Shown here in pieces: positions 38,078 through 48,800 of a DNA stretch of 64,000 bases (positions are counted from its first letter, which is position 1; each line of letters begins with the position of its first letter). This DNA is from Noviherbaspirillum pedocola (GTDB taxonomy: Bacteria; Pseudomonadota; Gammaproteobacteria; Burkholderiales; Burkholderiaceae_D). The stretch is taken from assembly GCF_016632335.1 (NCBI RefSeq), contig NZ_JAEPBG010000019.1, positions 1 through 64,000 on the forward strand. The letters are read 5' to 3'. Below the pieces are notes generated by a model. The model searched no databases. It was given only the letters and a program-made list of their open reading frames with translations, and was not told the origin of the DNA. A program made the translations under genes and the position numbers.

Positions 38078-38731
38078 TCAGGATCGCGGTTCCCAGTCGT
38101 AAGTTTTGATTTGGCCAGGCTCGATGTATTGAAGTTCGTGGCATAGCGAGCCAGCGGCGTTGAACTGCCAAAGTTCGGGTCCAAACTGTCACCCATCTTT
38201 GGGTGGCCAGTTCTCGCGCCACGCATCTGTGCGCAAGAGATCATCCCAGTAAGTCAGCGGGCGATATTGCGGCGGCCCCCATCTTTCAGGTTGGCAAGGT
38301 GCCCTGAGGAAGGCGATGTCATTGCGCTCTTGCAGTAGTTCCGTATCAGCAAGGTGCTCGAACGGTTCATGGAACAACTCATCCCAAAGCAGGCAATAGA
38401 AGCGGCGCCACAGCGCGTAGACCTGTTGTAGATCTCGACTTGCCCCAGAGTTGCTGTCGATGCCAGGCAGCGATGGACCGTGGGGTAGGAAACCCCAGCG
38501 AGAGAGAGCAACCCTGACCGATTTACGCATACGGCTTTGGCCTGAATCAGTCCGTGCCCAGTATTCCTGGTAAGGTGGGACCAACCACTCTCGTATGGCG
38601 TAGCGAGCGTCCTTCTCAGTGGACAAGTCCAGCAATTCGAGTTGATCGAGATAGCCTTCATGTTCGGCATGGAGGCCGAAGTTTTCCATGAGATCTGCCA
38701 AGTCGGATACGGTGAAGTCATGGGTAGGCAT
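38078..38731 (-). pseudogene. Immunity-like protein gene with an in-frame stop
   Basis: From ATG 38731 the frame encodes 180 residues (MPTHDFTVSDLADLMENFG ... WRENWPPKDG) to a TGA at 38189-38191. Past that codon the same frame stays open for 36 more protein-like codons (containing GPELWQFNAAGS and YIEPGQIKTYDWEPRS) to a TGA at 38078. The simplest reading is a 217-residue ancestral protein broken by a nonsense change; the shorter form could still be made. The family is not recognised. Position downstream of a giant toxin gene, with ggataaggag before the ATG and an orphan tail frame just upstream, suggests an immunity protein (inference). Confidence 0.6.
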
Positions 38732-38749
38732 AGACGAGCTCCTTATCCG

Positions 38750-38932
38750 CTAGAACTTAGGCGTAGCAAGCGTCACATCGCTACGCAGGACGTTCGGAAA
38801 AGCCGTATAGGACAACCCGGCCTTCATATCAAAGTCGCCTTCCATGATGTTGGACTGCCGATATTCCGGCGGTGCGCTGGGTATTGTTGTTCTCTTGAAC
38901 CCGCGCTGATTGCGTCGAGCCGCATGAGCTAT
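38750..38932 (-). pseudogene. Candidate orphan toxin C-terminal remnant upstream of the third immunity-like gene
   Basis: A 60-codon frame without its own start runs from just after a TAA (38933-38935) to a TAG at 38750-38752, ending 18 bp before the immunity-like gene. It reads like the end of a protein (PPEYRQSNIMEG, KAGLSYTAFPNVLRSD). It contains a Met about half way. In Rhs/CDI loci, silent toxin tails are stored as such start-less fragments before their immunity genes. The family was not recognised, and other frames here are also partly open. Confidence 0.45.
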
Positions 38933-39069
38933 TTACCTGCATAACGCAACTTAGAAAGTAATTGATTACATTGCGTGTCCTACGGGCTGCGGATACTGCG
39001 CTATGACTAAACCTCAACACCCTTCATACCTATTTCGGACGAAGCGAGGCGTTTCTCATTGCTATCCGC

Positions 39070-39429
39070 TTAGTAATCGAAACGTTGTTCATTAATCTTT
39101 CCGAAGTTTGCGATACGGGCAAATCGGAACCCTGCTGGTAGGACGGAGTTTTTAAGAAGGTGATCGATAGTCAGCTCAAGAGGTTCACCAGTTGGAACCT
39201 CGCGAGTTATCTGAACCCAATATGGAAGATCTTGATTTGTCTCTTCATCAGAGAACGTCACCGTAAAAATCAAACCGTCCCTCGACGCTCTAAAGTAGCG
39301 TCCATCGATGTAGTGATCACTTTCTCGTTCTTCGCTGTTAGTGATTCCTATTGCATTGAAAAGGGTTAATGCGAAAGGCTCGATTCCATTGTCAGTATAG
39401 GAAGTGCCTAACAGATTTACGTATTCCAT
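39070..39429 (-). CDS. Putative immunity protein (unrecognised family)
   Basis: A 119-residue acidic protein (MEYVNLLGTSYTDNGIEPFA ... FRFARIANFGKINEQRFDY) with no signal peptide or membrane segment. Base composition is clearly more AT-rich than the core genes. ggggaa stands before the ATG. It is preceded by a start-less 44-codon frame that ends 5 bp before it, the arrangement of an orphan toxin tail plus its immunity gene. The family was not recognised; the immunity role is inferred from location. Confidence 0.6.
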   Translation of the reverse strand: MEYVNLLGTSYTDNGIEPFALTLFNAIGITNSEERESDHYIDGRYFRASRDGLIFTVTFSDEETNQDLPYWVQITREVPTGEPLELTIDHLLKNSVLPAGFRFARIANFGKINEQRFDY

Positions 39430-39434
39430 TCAAT

Positions 39435-39569
39435 TTATTCCCCAATAGATTTTATAAGGATGGAAGGTTGGCTTCGCAGTTCCCCCGGGAGAAATGCGCC
39501 TGGCGTAACGTCACGGCGCAGAATGTCCGTCCAATTTTTTTCCCAATCTCTAAGATTAGGTCGTGTTTT
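39435..39569 (-). pseudogene. Candidate orphan toxin C-terminal remnant upstream of the second immunity-like gene
   Basis: A 44-codon frame starts directly after the stop of the DUF7660-like gene and ends TAA at 39435-39437. It reads as a protein tail (LRDWEKNWTDILRRDVTP, GELRSQPSILIKSIGE). The frame shifted by one base reads IGRTFCAVTLRQAHFS up to the G/C run at about 39481-39489. Joining the two there would give QAHFSPGELRSQPS, which looks more like an intact toxin tail, so an indel is possible. It has no start codon and cannot be expressed alone. It is AT-richer than the core genome. Confidence 0.45.
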
Positions 39570-39839
39570 TTACCCGCCATAGACAGTAGCGGCTAGAAGC
39601 ATCTCGGCTGCTAAACGCCATGTAATATGCTCGACGTCTACCACCTCCTCCATGTTTTTATAGTAGCCAGCCATATCCCTTGTGAAACTGGATAGTCCAC
39701 TTAAAAATTGATCTAGTGTTTTATTTTCCCAGTCGGCGCTTTTTTGTTGATAATCTTGGTTGAGGTACTCAATAAATTTCACGAAGCCCTCTCTCGATGA
39801 TACTGTTTTGGCATAGTCGAATAAATCGTCGCTGGTCAT
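39570..39839 (-). CDS. DUF7660-like cognate immunity protein candidate
   Basis: An 89-residue protein: FVKFIEYLNQDYQQKSADWENKTLDQFLSGLSSFTRDMAGYYKN, then TWRLAAEMLLAATVYGG. This W-E-N-x-T-L-x-x-F-L ... D-x-x-G-Y-Y-x-N pattern and length match the DUF7660-type small proteins often found beside polymorphic toxins. Its ATG lies one base past the stop of the giant RHS gene, with aaaggaaaa (within the RHS end) as ribosome-binding site, so translation is coupled. It is most likely the antidote to the RHS C-terminal domain (inference). Confidence 0.75.
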   Translation of the reverse strand: MTSDDLFDYAKTVSSREGFVKFIEYLNQDYQQKSADWENKTLDQFLSGLSSFTRDMAGYYKNMEEVVDVEHITWRLAAEMLLAATVYGG

Positions 39840-39840
39840 T

Positions 39841-42800
39841 TTATTTTCCTTTGCGAATAACTATCGATGTTCCATCATTTGCTGTGGTGAATTTGAATAA
39901 CTCTCGTTTCGGAAATGCGTCTAGCTTTTTATAAGGAATTTCAATGCCTGCCTGCTCAAAGCTGTATAGTCGCCGATTATCTAGAGTAAATATCTTGCCA
40001 TTGCGCTCCACTATTCGAATAGGATCAATAGAAGCGAGGTCAATTTCCCCACGTCTCAAACTCTGAATAAAATCGTCTACCGTCCCATATGGGGGCTTAA
40101 AGTTTGCTGCAGCACTGTCTTGACTGTATCGGATAGTTCGTGGATCGATCATCCCAGTTCTTGGAAGCTCTGCGAAATCTTCAGGTGTCAAATAGCTCGG
40201 CCTTACATTAGCAGCAGTGCGTGCATCGGGAACAACATTGGCTAGCAAACCTGTCCGCTGCATATACGCATACAGCATCGCATCCGCAGTCGGCCCAAGC
40301 GCACGCAGTCCCGCTACTCCAAGCTCCGCGCCTTTAGCATAGGCTCCCGGACTGAGAATGTCCCCCGCAATCCCGCCCATCGCCTGCAAGCCGTTGCCAT
40401 ACTCGAAAACACGGCCTGTTCTCGATTCCAAAGCCGCGATGCTGCGGTCCGTCGCACCGCTGGAAAGAATGCCACTCGCTTCTCCGGCCAGAGCGCCCAG
40501 ATACGCCCAACCCTTCCCGGCAGTGACGATCATCTCCGGCACACCGTTGACTATTCCCTTCAGTCCACCGACCGCAATCTGTCCAGTAGCAACCAGGGCA
40601 TTGCGCATCTGTTCGCCATAACCCATCGTCGGCGTGTTATCCACCGGCACGTATTCGGTGCCGGTGACATTGCCAAGCGCATCGTATGTTGGCCTTTCAA
40701 CCATCTGCACCGCCGAAGTAACACTCTGTACCGACTGGTTCGGCGCACCCATGCTCTGGCTGGAAAACCGGCTTTGTTCGCGATACTGCTCGCTTGCCAA
40801 TGCCGCCTTCGCACGTTGCATGTCGATTGCGCCTTCCGTGCTGACCGCCTTGCGTCCCATCGCATCCAGGCTTGCCAACTGATCGTCGCTCAGATTTGCC
40901 ATGTCGGCGGTGTAGGTTTGTCCCGCATAGGTCATCCAGCGATTGGCCGCGCTGTTGAACTCGATTTGCCCGGTGGCCGCGAGATACGCCATCGCGGCGT
41001 AGGCATTGCCCGGGCTGAGCTGGGCGGCGATTGCCAGCGGTCCTTCGCCACGTCGTGCCGTGTAGCTGGCCGGTGTGGGATCGGATGGCGATGTCGTCTT
41101 CGCCTGCTGCTCGGACAAATCGGCACTTGTCGTGTTGCCTGCGATGGGTCGAGGGCCATTGGCATTTGCACCCACCACGTAGGTCGCCGCCTCCGGCGTC
41201 AATGGTCCGTAGCCCAATGCCATCGCCTGACGCTGCGCATCGGTCAACGCGGCTCTACTACCGCCGCTCGTTGGCGCAGCGCTCTGAGCAGGAGACGCTT
41301 GATCGCCGGCCATCTGGCGTGAATCACTCCGCTCCATGCGTGCGAAGCTTTCTCCCAGCGCATTCCCAAACGCATCCATCGCCACCTGCTGCACCGTCAC
41401 CCGCCCACCCCGGGCCAGCGACGCCGCCGCGCCGGCTGCGAAGCCGCGGATCGTGCCCTTCACCAACTGTTCTCCGAAGCTCGCATTCGCATAGTCGGGC
41501 GCATGCATGCCCAGCGCTGCGCCGACGCCATAGCTCACGCCGGCGCCGATTCCCGCCGCTGCGACATTGGTCCAGCTGAAGTGATCCTGCAGACCGGTTG
41601 CTACGCCGATGCCTTGCGTGACCGCATTGGCCACCATCGCGCGCGCCACTGTCGGCACCAGTGTTTGCCCGGGAATCAGCCCGCTGGCGCCGATGCCCGA
41701 GGTGATGCCGGCGCTTAAGCCGCTCAAGGCCACGCCGCTCCAGTTGATGTCCTTCTGAATGCCCAGGGCCACGGCCAAGCCTTGGCTGACGATGGAGCCA
41801 ACCACGCCGCCAACGACAGCCGAGGCAAAGCCCACCGCACCGCTGACAACGACGCCGCCCGCGCCAGCCAGTCCTCCACCTGACAATGCCGCCGTGCCAA
41901 TCGACGCCAGGCTAGTGCCGCCTGCCGTAGTGCCAACAACGTTCAATGCGGAAGCCACCGCGCCCGCGGTGTAGATCGTCACCACCACCGCCACCACGAT
42001 GACGAGGATCTGCAATATCCCGCAGCCATCATCCGGCGGCGGCAAGGTTGGCGCGGTGTCGCCGATTACGGTGCTCGGGTCGTAGGGGCGGAAGCTGTCG
42101 GCCTTGTTGTAGGTCGTGCCGGTAAGCGAAGGGATGTCGAGTTTGCGTCCGACCGCGAGCGTGCTGCCGGCATCCAGCCCATTGGCCATCGCGATGCGAT
42201 ACCAGTACGCCGCATCGCCATACTGCTGCTTGGCGATCGACTGCAGCGTGTCGCCTGCGGCCACCACATAGCCGCCCGGCGCGCTGCCCGGGTGCGTGGC
42301 GTTGACGACCTGGTAGGTGAAGTTCAGATCCTGGATTGTGGCGAACTGCGGATGGTTGTCGTCGTCCTTGGCGTCATATGGGTTCACGCCGCTGCCGTAG
42401 CGTCCCAGCACTTCACCGTTGACGATGAGCTGGCGCAGTGTGCGGCCGTTCTGGCGCACCAGCAGCGCGCGGCCCTGTGCGTCGTTGAGGTAGCTGCGGT
42501 TGTTTGCACCCTCGGCGTCGTCGGTGATGCCGATCAGGTCGCCATTGACATCGTATTGCCGATGGCTCGCGCCCGGGTCGTTGACGGTGCTCCTGCCATA
42601 GGTGTCTGTAATGACATCGCCTTCGAACTGGCGATAGTTGTTGCGGTAGGTATTGGTATAGCCATCCTCGCTGTAGCCATGTACCTGGTAGCGCAGCACG
42701 TTGCCGACAGCGTCATAGCCGTTGCCGTGGTGCTCGTCGTAGTCAAGGTCGTAGTCGCGACCGCCATCCAGATGCAGCACCTGTTGGTACACCAGCCGGC

Positions 42801-45800
42801 CGTTGCCATCCCAGGTGTAGCGGTTGGCGCGCTCGGCGATGCGGTCGACCTCGGGCGTGGCGGCGTTGAGCTGCTTGACGGTGTCTTCATCGATGTCGCC
42901 GCCTGACTGATATACGAGGCGGCCGGCGGCATCGTACTGACGGGATTCAACGCGCTTGCCGTCGCGCCAGGCGGTGATCAGGCGGTTCTGCGCATCATAG
43001 GCGTAGGTAGCGGTGGTCTCGCCGTCGCCTAGCTCGAACAGGCTGCGCAGCATGCCGAAGTCAAAGCTGTTGCCATGACTATCGGCGGGGGCACTCGGCG
43101 CATCGAGCAGCGTCTTGCCGTACCAGGTGTCGCTGACGCGGTTGCCGTTGAGGTCGTAGACGATGCGATGGCCCTGCCTGTCGAGCGTGCCCTGCGCGTC
43201 GATGGCGTTGACAATGGTTTGCCGGTTCATCGCGTCATAGGCATACCAGCCGACGCTGCGCTGGTTCGCACCGGCGGCTTCGATGTCGGTGGCGATGCGA
43301 CGACGGTTGCCATTGGCGTCATAGCCGATGGCAATGCGTACCAGCCCGGCTGCGGTATCGGTGACCTCCGTCAGCCGGCCATTGCTGTCGTAGCGCAGCT
43401 GGTTGTTCTGCAGGACTTCGCCGTTCTGTGTGGTGCGTTCACTGAGGTGATTGCCCAGCGCATCGACGCGGTATTCGGTGAGCTTGCCGGTGGCCACGTC
43501 TTCGATACGGATCTGTAGACCGGCGGCGTCATAGCCATAGAGCCGATACTGTCCGCGACTGTTGCGCTGCTCGATGAGCTGGCGTGCAGCGTCGTAGCGA
43601 TACGCATAGGTCGCACCACCGATGTCGGTATGCCCGAGCAACTGGCCGAAGTCGTCGTATGTCCAGGTGGCAGTGCGGTTGAGCGCATCAGTGATGGCGG
43701 TCTGGCGGTTGTGCGCGTCATAAGCGTAGCGGGTGCGCTGGCCCGTCGGCTGGATGACTTCGACCACGTTGCCGCGCAGGTCGTAGCGATACGCAGTGGT
43801 GTCGCCGGCGCCATTGCTGGCAGCGGTGACGCGGCCGGCTTCGTCATAGCTTATGGCTTGTACTGGCGCGCCATTGACGCGGGTGTCGAGGCGGCGGTTC
43901 AGCCGGTCGTAGACATGGCTGGTGACGTAGCCAAGGGCATCGCGCTGGCTGATCTCGTTGCCGAAGGCATCGTAGTCATGCGCCACGATGCCGCCGTCGG
44001 CATGCAGCTCGATGCGCATCTGGCCGGCGGCATCGAACAGCCAGCGGTTGCGGTTGCCATTGGCATCGGTCGTGCCGACTTGTCGGCCCAGCGCGTCGTA
44101 CTGGTAGCGCGTGCTTGGGGCGACGGTCTCGCCGTTAGCCAGGCGTACTGCCGGCGCGGTGCGTTCGATGATGGCGTTGTCGGCGTTGTAGCGCGCGGTG
44201 GTGATCCAGGCCAGCGAACGGGCATCGTTGATGGCCAGTACATTGCCCCAGCGGTCGACGGTCTGGCGAATCTCTGGGCGCATCCATTGATTGCTGCTGA
44301 TGTCGATGCGCGGCGGCGTGGCGGCGATGGTGTAGGCCGGCGCATAGTCGCTGTTGCGGTCGGTATAGCGCACCGTGCCGCTGCCGGGGCCGGATGCATC
44401 GTTGTTGTCGCCGCCGATCGCCAAGTCGCCCAGCGTCTCGGCAATGGTGACGCCATTGCGTTGCCATACCAGATCGGTTTGATAACTGCCGAATGCCAGG
44501 CTCTCGAGGTTGGCTTTCTGGTAGCCGAGGAGCTGACTCTGCGCATCCACTCCCAGCACTTCTTCGTTCGTCGGCAGTTCAGTCCATTCACCGACGTTGC
44601 CATCATCGGCGTTGACGGTGCGTACATACAGCGCCGCCTTCACTCCGGCCGGTGGCAGCGGCATGCGCAACAGCTTGGCCGGCACCGCGCCCGGGATGCT
44701 GCCGTCGGCATTGACGGCCATTACCTTGCGTTCGGTCGCCACATAGCCACCGAGCGTGACCGTGCCGGCGATGGTGCGCGATGGCGCGGCTTCGCCCGAG
44801 CGGGTCAGCAGCAGCTGGTAGTCGTAGCGCCCCTCGCCGATGCTTCTGCGATCAATACTGAGCCTGCCTTCGCCGCGCGCTACCAGCGGCAGCGGGATCC
44901 AGGCGCCGGGGGCGTTGCCGGCTGTGGCAACGGCGCGGTACTGGAATTGTGCGGTGTAGTTCTTGCCGGGATCGGGAAACACCAGCCAGGCGGCGGCATC
45001 GTCATTGCTCATGCGCCCGCCTATGCTGCCGACCTGCGCGCTGACATTCGGAATGCGCGGCACCCCGTTGGCGTCGATGGATTTCGCCGCTTGGCCGGCG
45101 CTGATGTGCAGCTGGCCGGTGAGGCGAGCCATTGTGCCGTTGGCGTCTTGCTGCATCAGCTCGTAGGCATAGTCGCCGGGGGTGAGCTGCTGCAGGTCGA
45201 CGTGGGATTGCCGATCGGGTCCATCACCGCTATTGCTGATGAGGGCATCGATCCACTCGCTGCTGTCGATAGTGCGATAGCGCAGCCGCTCCGGGCCAGC
45301 AGCCGTAGCCCACATCAGGCCGCCTGCGCCATCGTCCTGCAGCGGGCTGGCATCGCGGGCGGTGTCGAGGCGGTTGATGAGGTGGCCGAGGGCGTCGTAG
45401 CGGTTGTCGATGCGGCGGGTGTTAGCTGCGGTGATGGCGTCGAGCGGCTTGCCGATAACGAGCGACGCTCTGCCGTCGCTGCTGATCTCGGCGGTGACGT
45501 TGACCTGGAGGTCGTACAGCGCGATGCGCTCGACGCCGTCGCGGTCGTTGGTGCGCCAGACGCGGCCGGCGCCGTCGCGGTCGAAGTAGGTTTCCCACCG
45601 GCCGTCGGTGCCCTGGCCCGTGACTTCGCCGAAGGCGTTGTAGCGCGTGCCGCTGTCGATGACGCCGCCGTCGTCCAGTGGTGTGAGCGCATTGGTTTGC
45701 CGGCCGAGCGCGTCGAAGCGGTAGGCCTGCCACAGCGTGCGGGTAGTGATGCCGTCCGATGACGTGACGCGCTGCCAGCGCTTGACGAGGTTGCCGCGCG

Positions 45801-48800
45801 CGTCGAAGGACTGGTAATGCCCAAAGCCCATCGCATCCTGAGTCTGCACCTGGTGGCCGTGGCTGTCGTAGCTATTCAGCGTTACGCGGTCGTCGCCGGA
45901 TGGCGCGGCAGCGACGTAGCTGCGCTCGTTGGCCGCGCCTGCGCCGTTCGCGTAGTCCTGCTGCGCCAGCACGTTGCCATAGGCATCGCGACGGAACTCG
46001 GTCAGCGGGATCAGTGCAGCGCCGCGGCTGTCACGCGCCGGGGCGGCAACGGCGCGGATGTAGCCGAGGGCGTCGTAGTAGGTAAAGGTTGAGGCGCCGA
46101 GCGCATCGGTGACGCGGGTTTGGTTGCCGACGGCGTCAAAGCCATAGGTGATGCTGACATCGCGGCGCTGCGTGATGCCGGTGCCGGCGTCGGTGACTTC
46201 GATGTTGACGCGCGTTTCGCTAGTCTTGCGATTGGCGCGGTCGTAGGCGTAGACGGTGGTGCGATCGTCCGCACTGGTGCGCGGAGTAGGTGGCGCGACC
46301 ACCGCATCTACCTGCGCTTCGGCGTACTCGGTGCGCGCGACCAGATTGCCCCACGCATCCCAGGCTTGCGTTGTCAGATACCCGGCCGCATCCCGCATGG
46401 CGATCTGGCGGCCGTTGCCGTCGTACCAGGCATGGCTGACGAGCCAGGCGTTGCTCAGCGGGTTCTTCAGTTGCGCAGTCTCAATTGCTTCGCCGAAGGC
46501 GTTGTAGCGCTGGGTGGTGACGGCGCCGGCATGGAAGCTTTGCTGGCCCTTGGGTGCACTGCTGTCGAAAGCATCGATCGCCGATTGCTCGGTACGCACC
46601 AGGCGGCCGGCGCGGTCGTAGTCCTGTTGCAAGCCGCGGTCATCCGCGGTTTGTCGAAGGGCGGCACGAACGTTGTCGCTATTGACGGTGGTCGGCACGT
46701 CGATGGCAATGGCGTAGCGCATCAGGCCGGTCACGTCGCCGAAGGCGTTGCGCGCATAGCCGGTGACCTGGCCAAGCGCGTCGACCTCGTATTCCAGCCG
46801 GCCGAGACGGTCATAGGTTTTGTAGCTGACCGCGCCGCCGACGTCGCGGCCGGACACTGCGTTGCCAAGCGCGTCGTAGCGCGTTTCGCTGTACAGCGCT
46901 TGATTCCGCTCGGTGCGTGCGGCCAGGCCGGTGCGGCCGTTGACGTCAAGGTTGTCGCTTGCGACGTCGTAGACGCCAACTTCGGGGAAGTCGGTGCGGA
47001 TCTGGCGGCCGAGGGCGTCGTAGCTGTAGCGGGTAGTGCGTTGCTCAGGCCGGCCCTGCGCCTCCGTGCGCGCGACCAGGTTGCCGAGCGCGTCGTAGCG
47101 CAGCGCAGTGACGATGGCGGCGTAGCCGGATTGCGCGACATCGACAGCCAGGCTGCCGTCCGGATTCGTGCGCAGGCCAGCGAGCATGACCTGCGGCGAT
47201 GTTTCGCGGATCGTCCGGCCGGCCGCGTCGACGTCGTAGGTCCAGAGCGCGCCCAGCGCATTGCGGTAAGCCGTCTTGTTGCCGAGCGCATCGTAGTTCC
47301 AGGACTCGGTGTTGCCCAGCGCATCGGTATGCGAGACGGTGCGGCCGGCGGCGTCGACGGTGTAGGTGTCGACATGGTCGGCATCCGGAGCGCGGCGCAG
47401 CGCGGCGGCGAGTGCGTCGGCGGTGACGGACAGGGCGCTGACCTCGATTGGCCGGGCCAGTGAGTCGCGGCGCAGCAGGCGGCCGAGCGCATCGTAGCCG
47501 TTCAGCGTGACGTAGCCCTGCGCATCGATGTTGGCGACCACGCGGTTGGCCGCATCGAAGACGGTGCGGGTGCTGCGGTCTTGCGCGGGATCGGCTTGCG
47601 TCAGCCTGGCGATGGTGGTGGCACGGCTGGTGTTGCTGGCGTCGCGGTTGTCATCGATTGCGGTCAGCTCGGCCATGCCCAGTGCTTGGGCGTACCGGGT
47701 TGTCGCGATGCGTTGACCGATGCCGTCGTAGCGCATCGCAGTGACCGCGCCTTCCGCGTCGATCGCCCAGGTCTGACGGTTGGCCGCGTCGTACGCATAG
47801 AGGCTGGTGCGGTCGGATAAGACATTCGCTTGCACCAGCGCCTGCAAGGCACCCGCCGACAGCGGCGCAGATTGCGGCGTTGGCGCCGCGAGCGGCTGCG
47901 CATAGCGGGTGGTGCGCAGCACATTGCCGTCCGCGTCGCGCTGCCAGTACGTTGCGCCGCCGAGCGCATCGGTCTGCCAGGTCAGCCGGTTTGCGGCGTC
48001 ATAGGCTTGATCCGTGATGCGGTCTGCAGCGCTGTCAGTTACATCGTTCGGATTCTGGCCCGGCTGCAGCGCGGTGGCATGGGCGATGCTGCGCAGCAGG
48101 TTGCCGTTGGCATCGTACTGATAGCGGGTGACGGCGCCGATACCGTCGACATGCAGTGTGACGCGGTTCGCGGCATCGAAGCGGTAGCTGTCGCTGCGGT
48201 CTGCAACGGACGATGTAAGGCCGGTCATCGCCTCGGCCAGCGCCCGAGGCGTAGCGGCGAGATTGGTGTCGACCGGCGCTGCGTAAGCCGTGCGTGCAAG
48301 CAGGTTGCCATTCGCATCGAAGCGCTGCACGGTCAATGCGCCGACGCCGTCGACAGTGGCGATTGCCCGGTTGGCCGCGTCATACCAGGTGCGTAGGCGG
48401 GCATCGCGCGCATCGTCAGCTTGCACCGTGGGCGCGGTGCCGGGTTGCCAGCTTGCCAGATCGATCGGCTTCGCATACGCGCGGCGCTCAGTCACGTTGC
48501 CATTGCCATCAAAACGGTAGGCGATCACGGCGCCGATGCCATCGACGGTGAACGACAGGCGGCCGTCGCGATCGTAGACGCGCATCGTAGTGGCGTCGCT
48601 GGTGCCCGGGCGCAGGCGGGAGGCGATGTCGCTGGCAGATGCGGCGAGCGGCAGGCCGGCGAGCGAGATCGGTGTCGCATGGGCGGTGGTCTTGATGACG
48701 CGGCCATTGGCGTCATGGCTGGTGACGGTGACGCCGCCAGTCGGGTCGACGCTGGCGATCAGGCGGTTTTCGGCGTCGTAGGCATAGCGGCTGGTGTGGT

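Noticed and set aside
38829-39020. A 63-codon minus-strand frame starting with Met in the gap between immunity-like genes.
   Set aside because: It has no ribosome-binding site, and the overlapping start-less frame at 38750-38932 is better placed relative to the downstream gene; this choice is uncertain.
43630-45762. A 710-codon plus-strand frame opposite the RHS gene.
   Set aside because: It is the complement of YD repeats, giving Val/Ala/Asp-rich text; the minus-strand RHS protein is certain.
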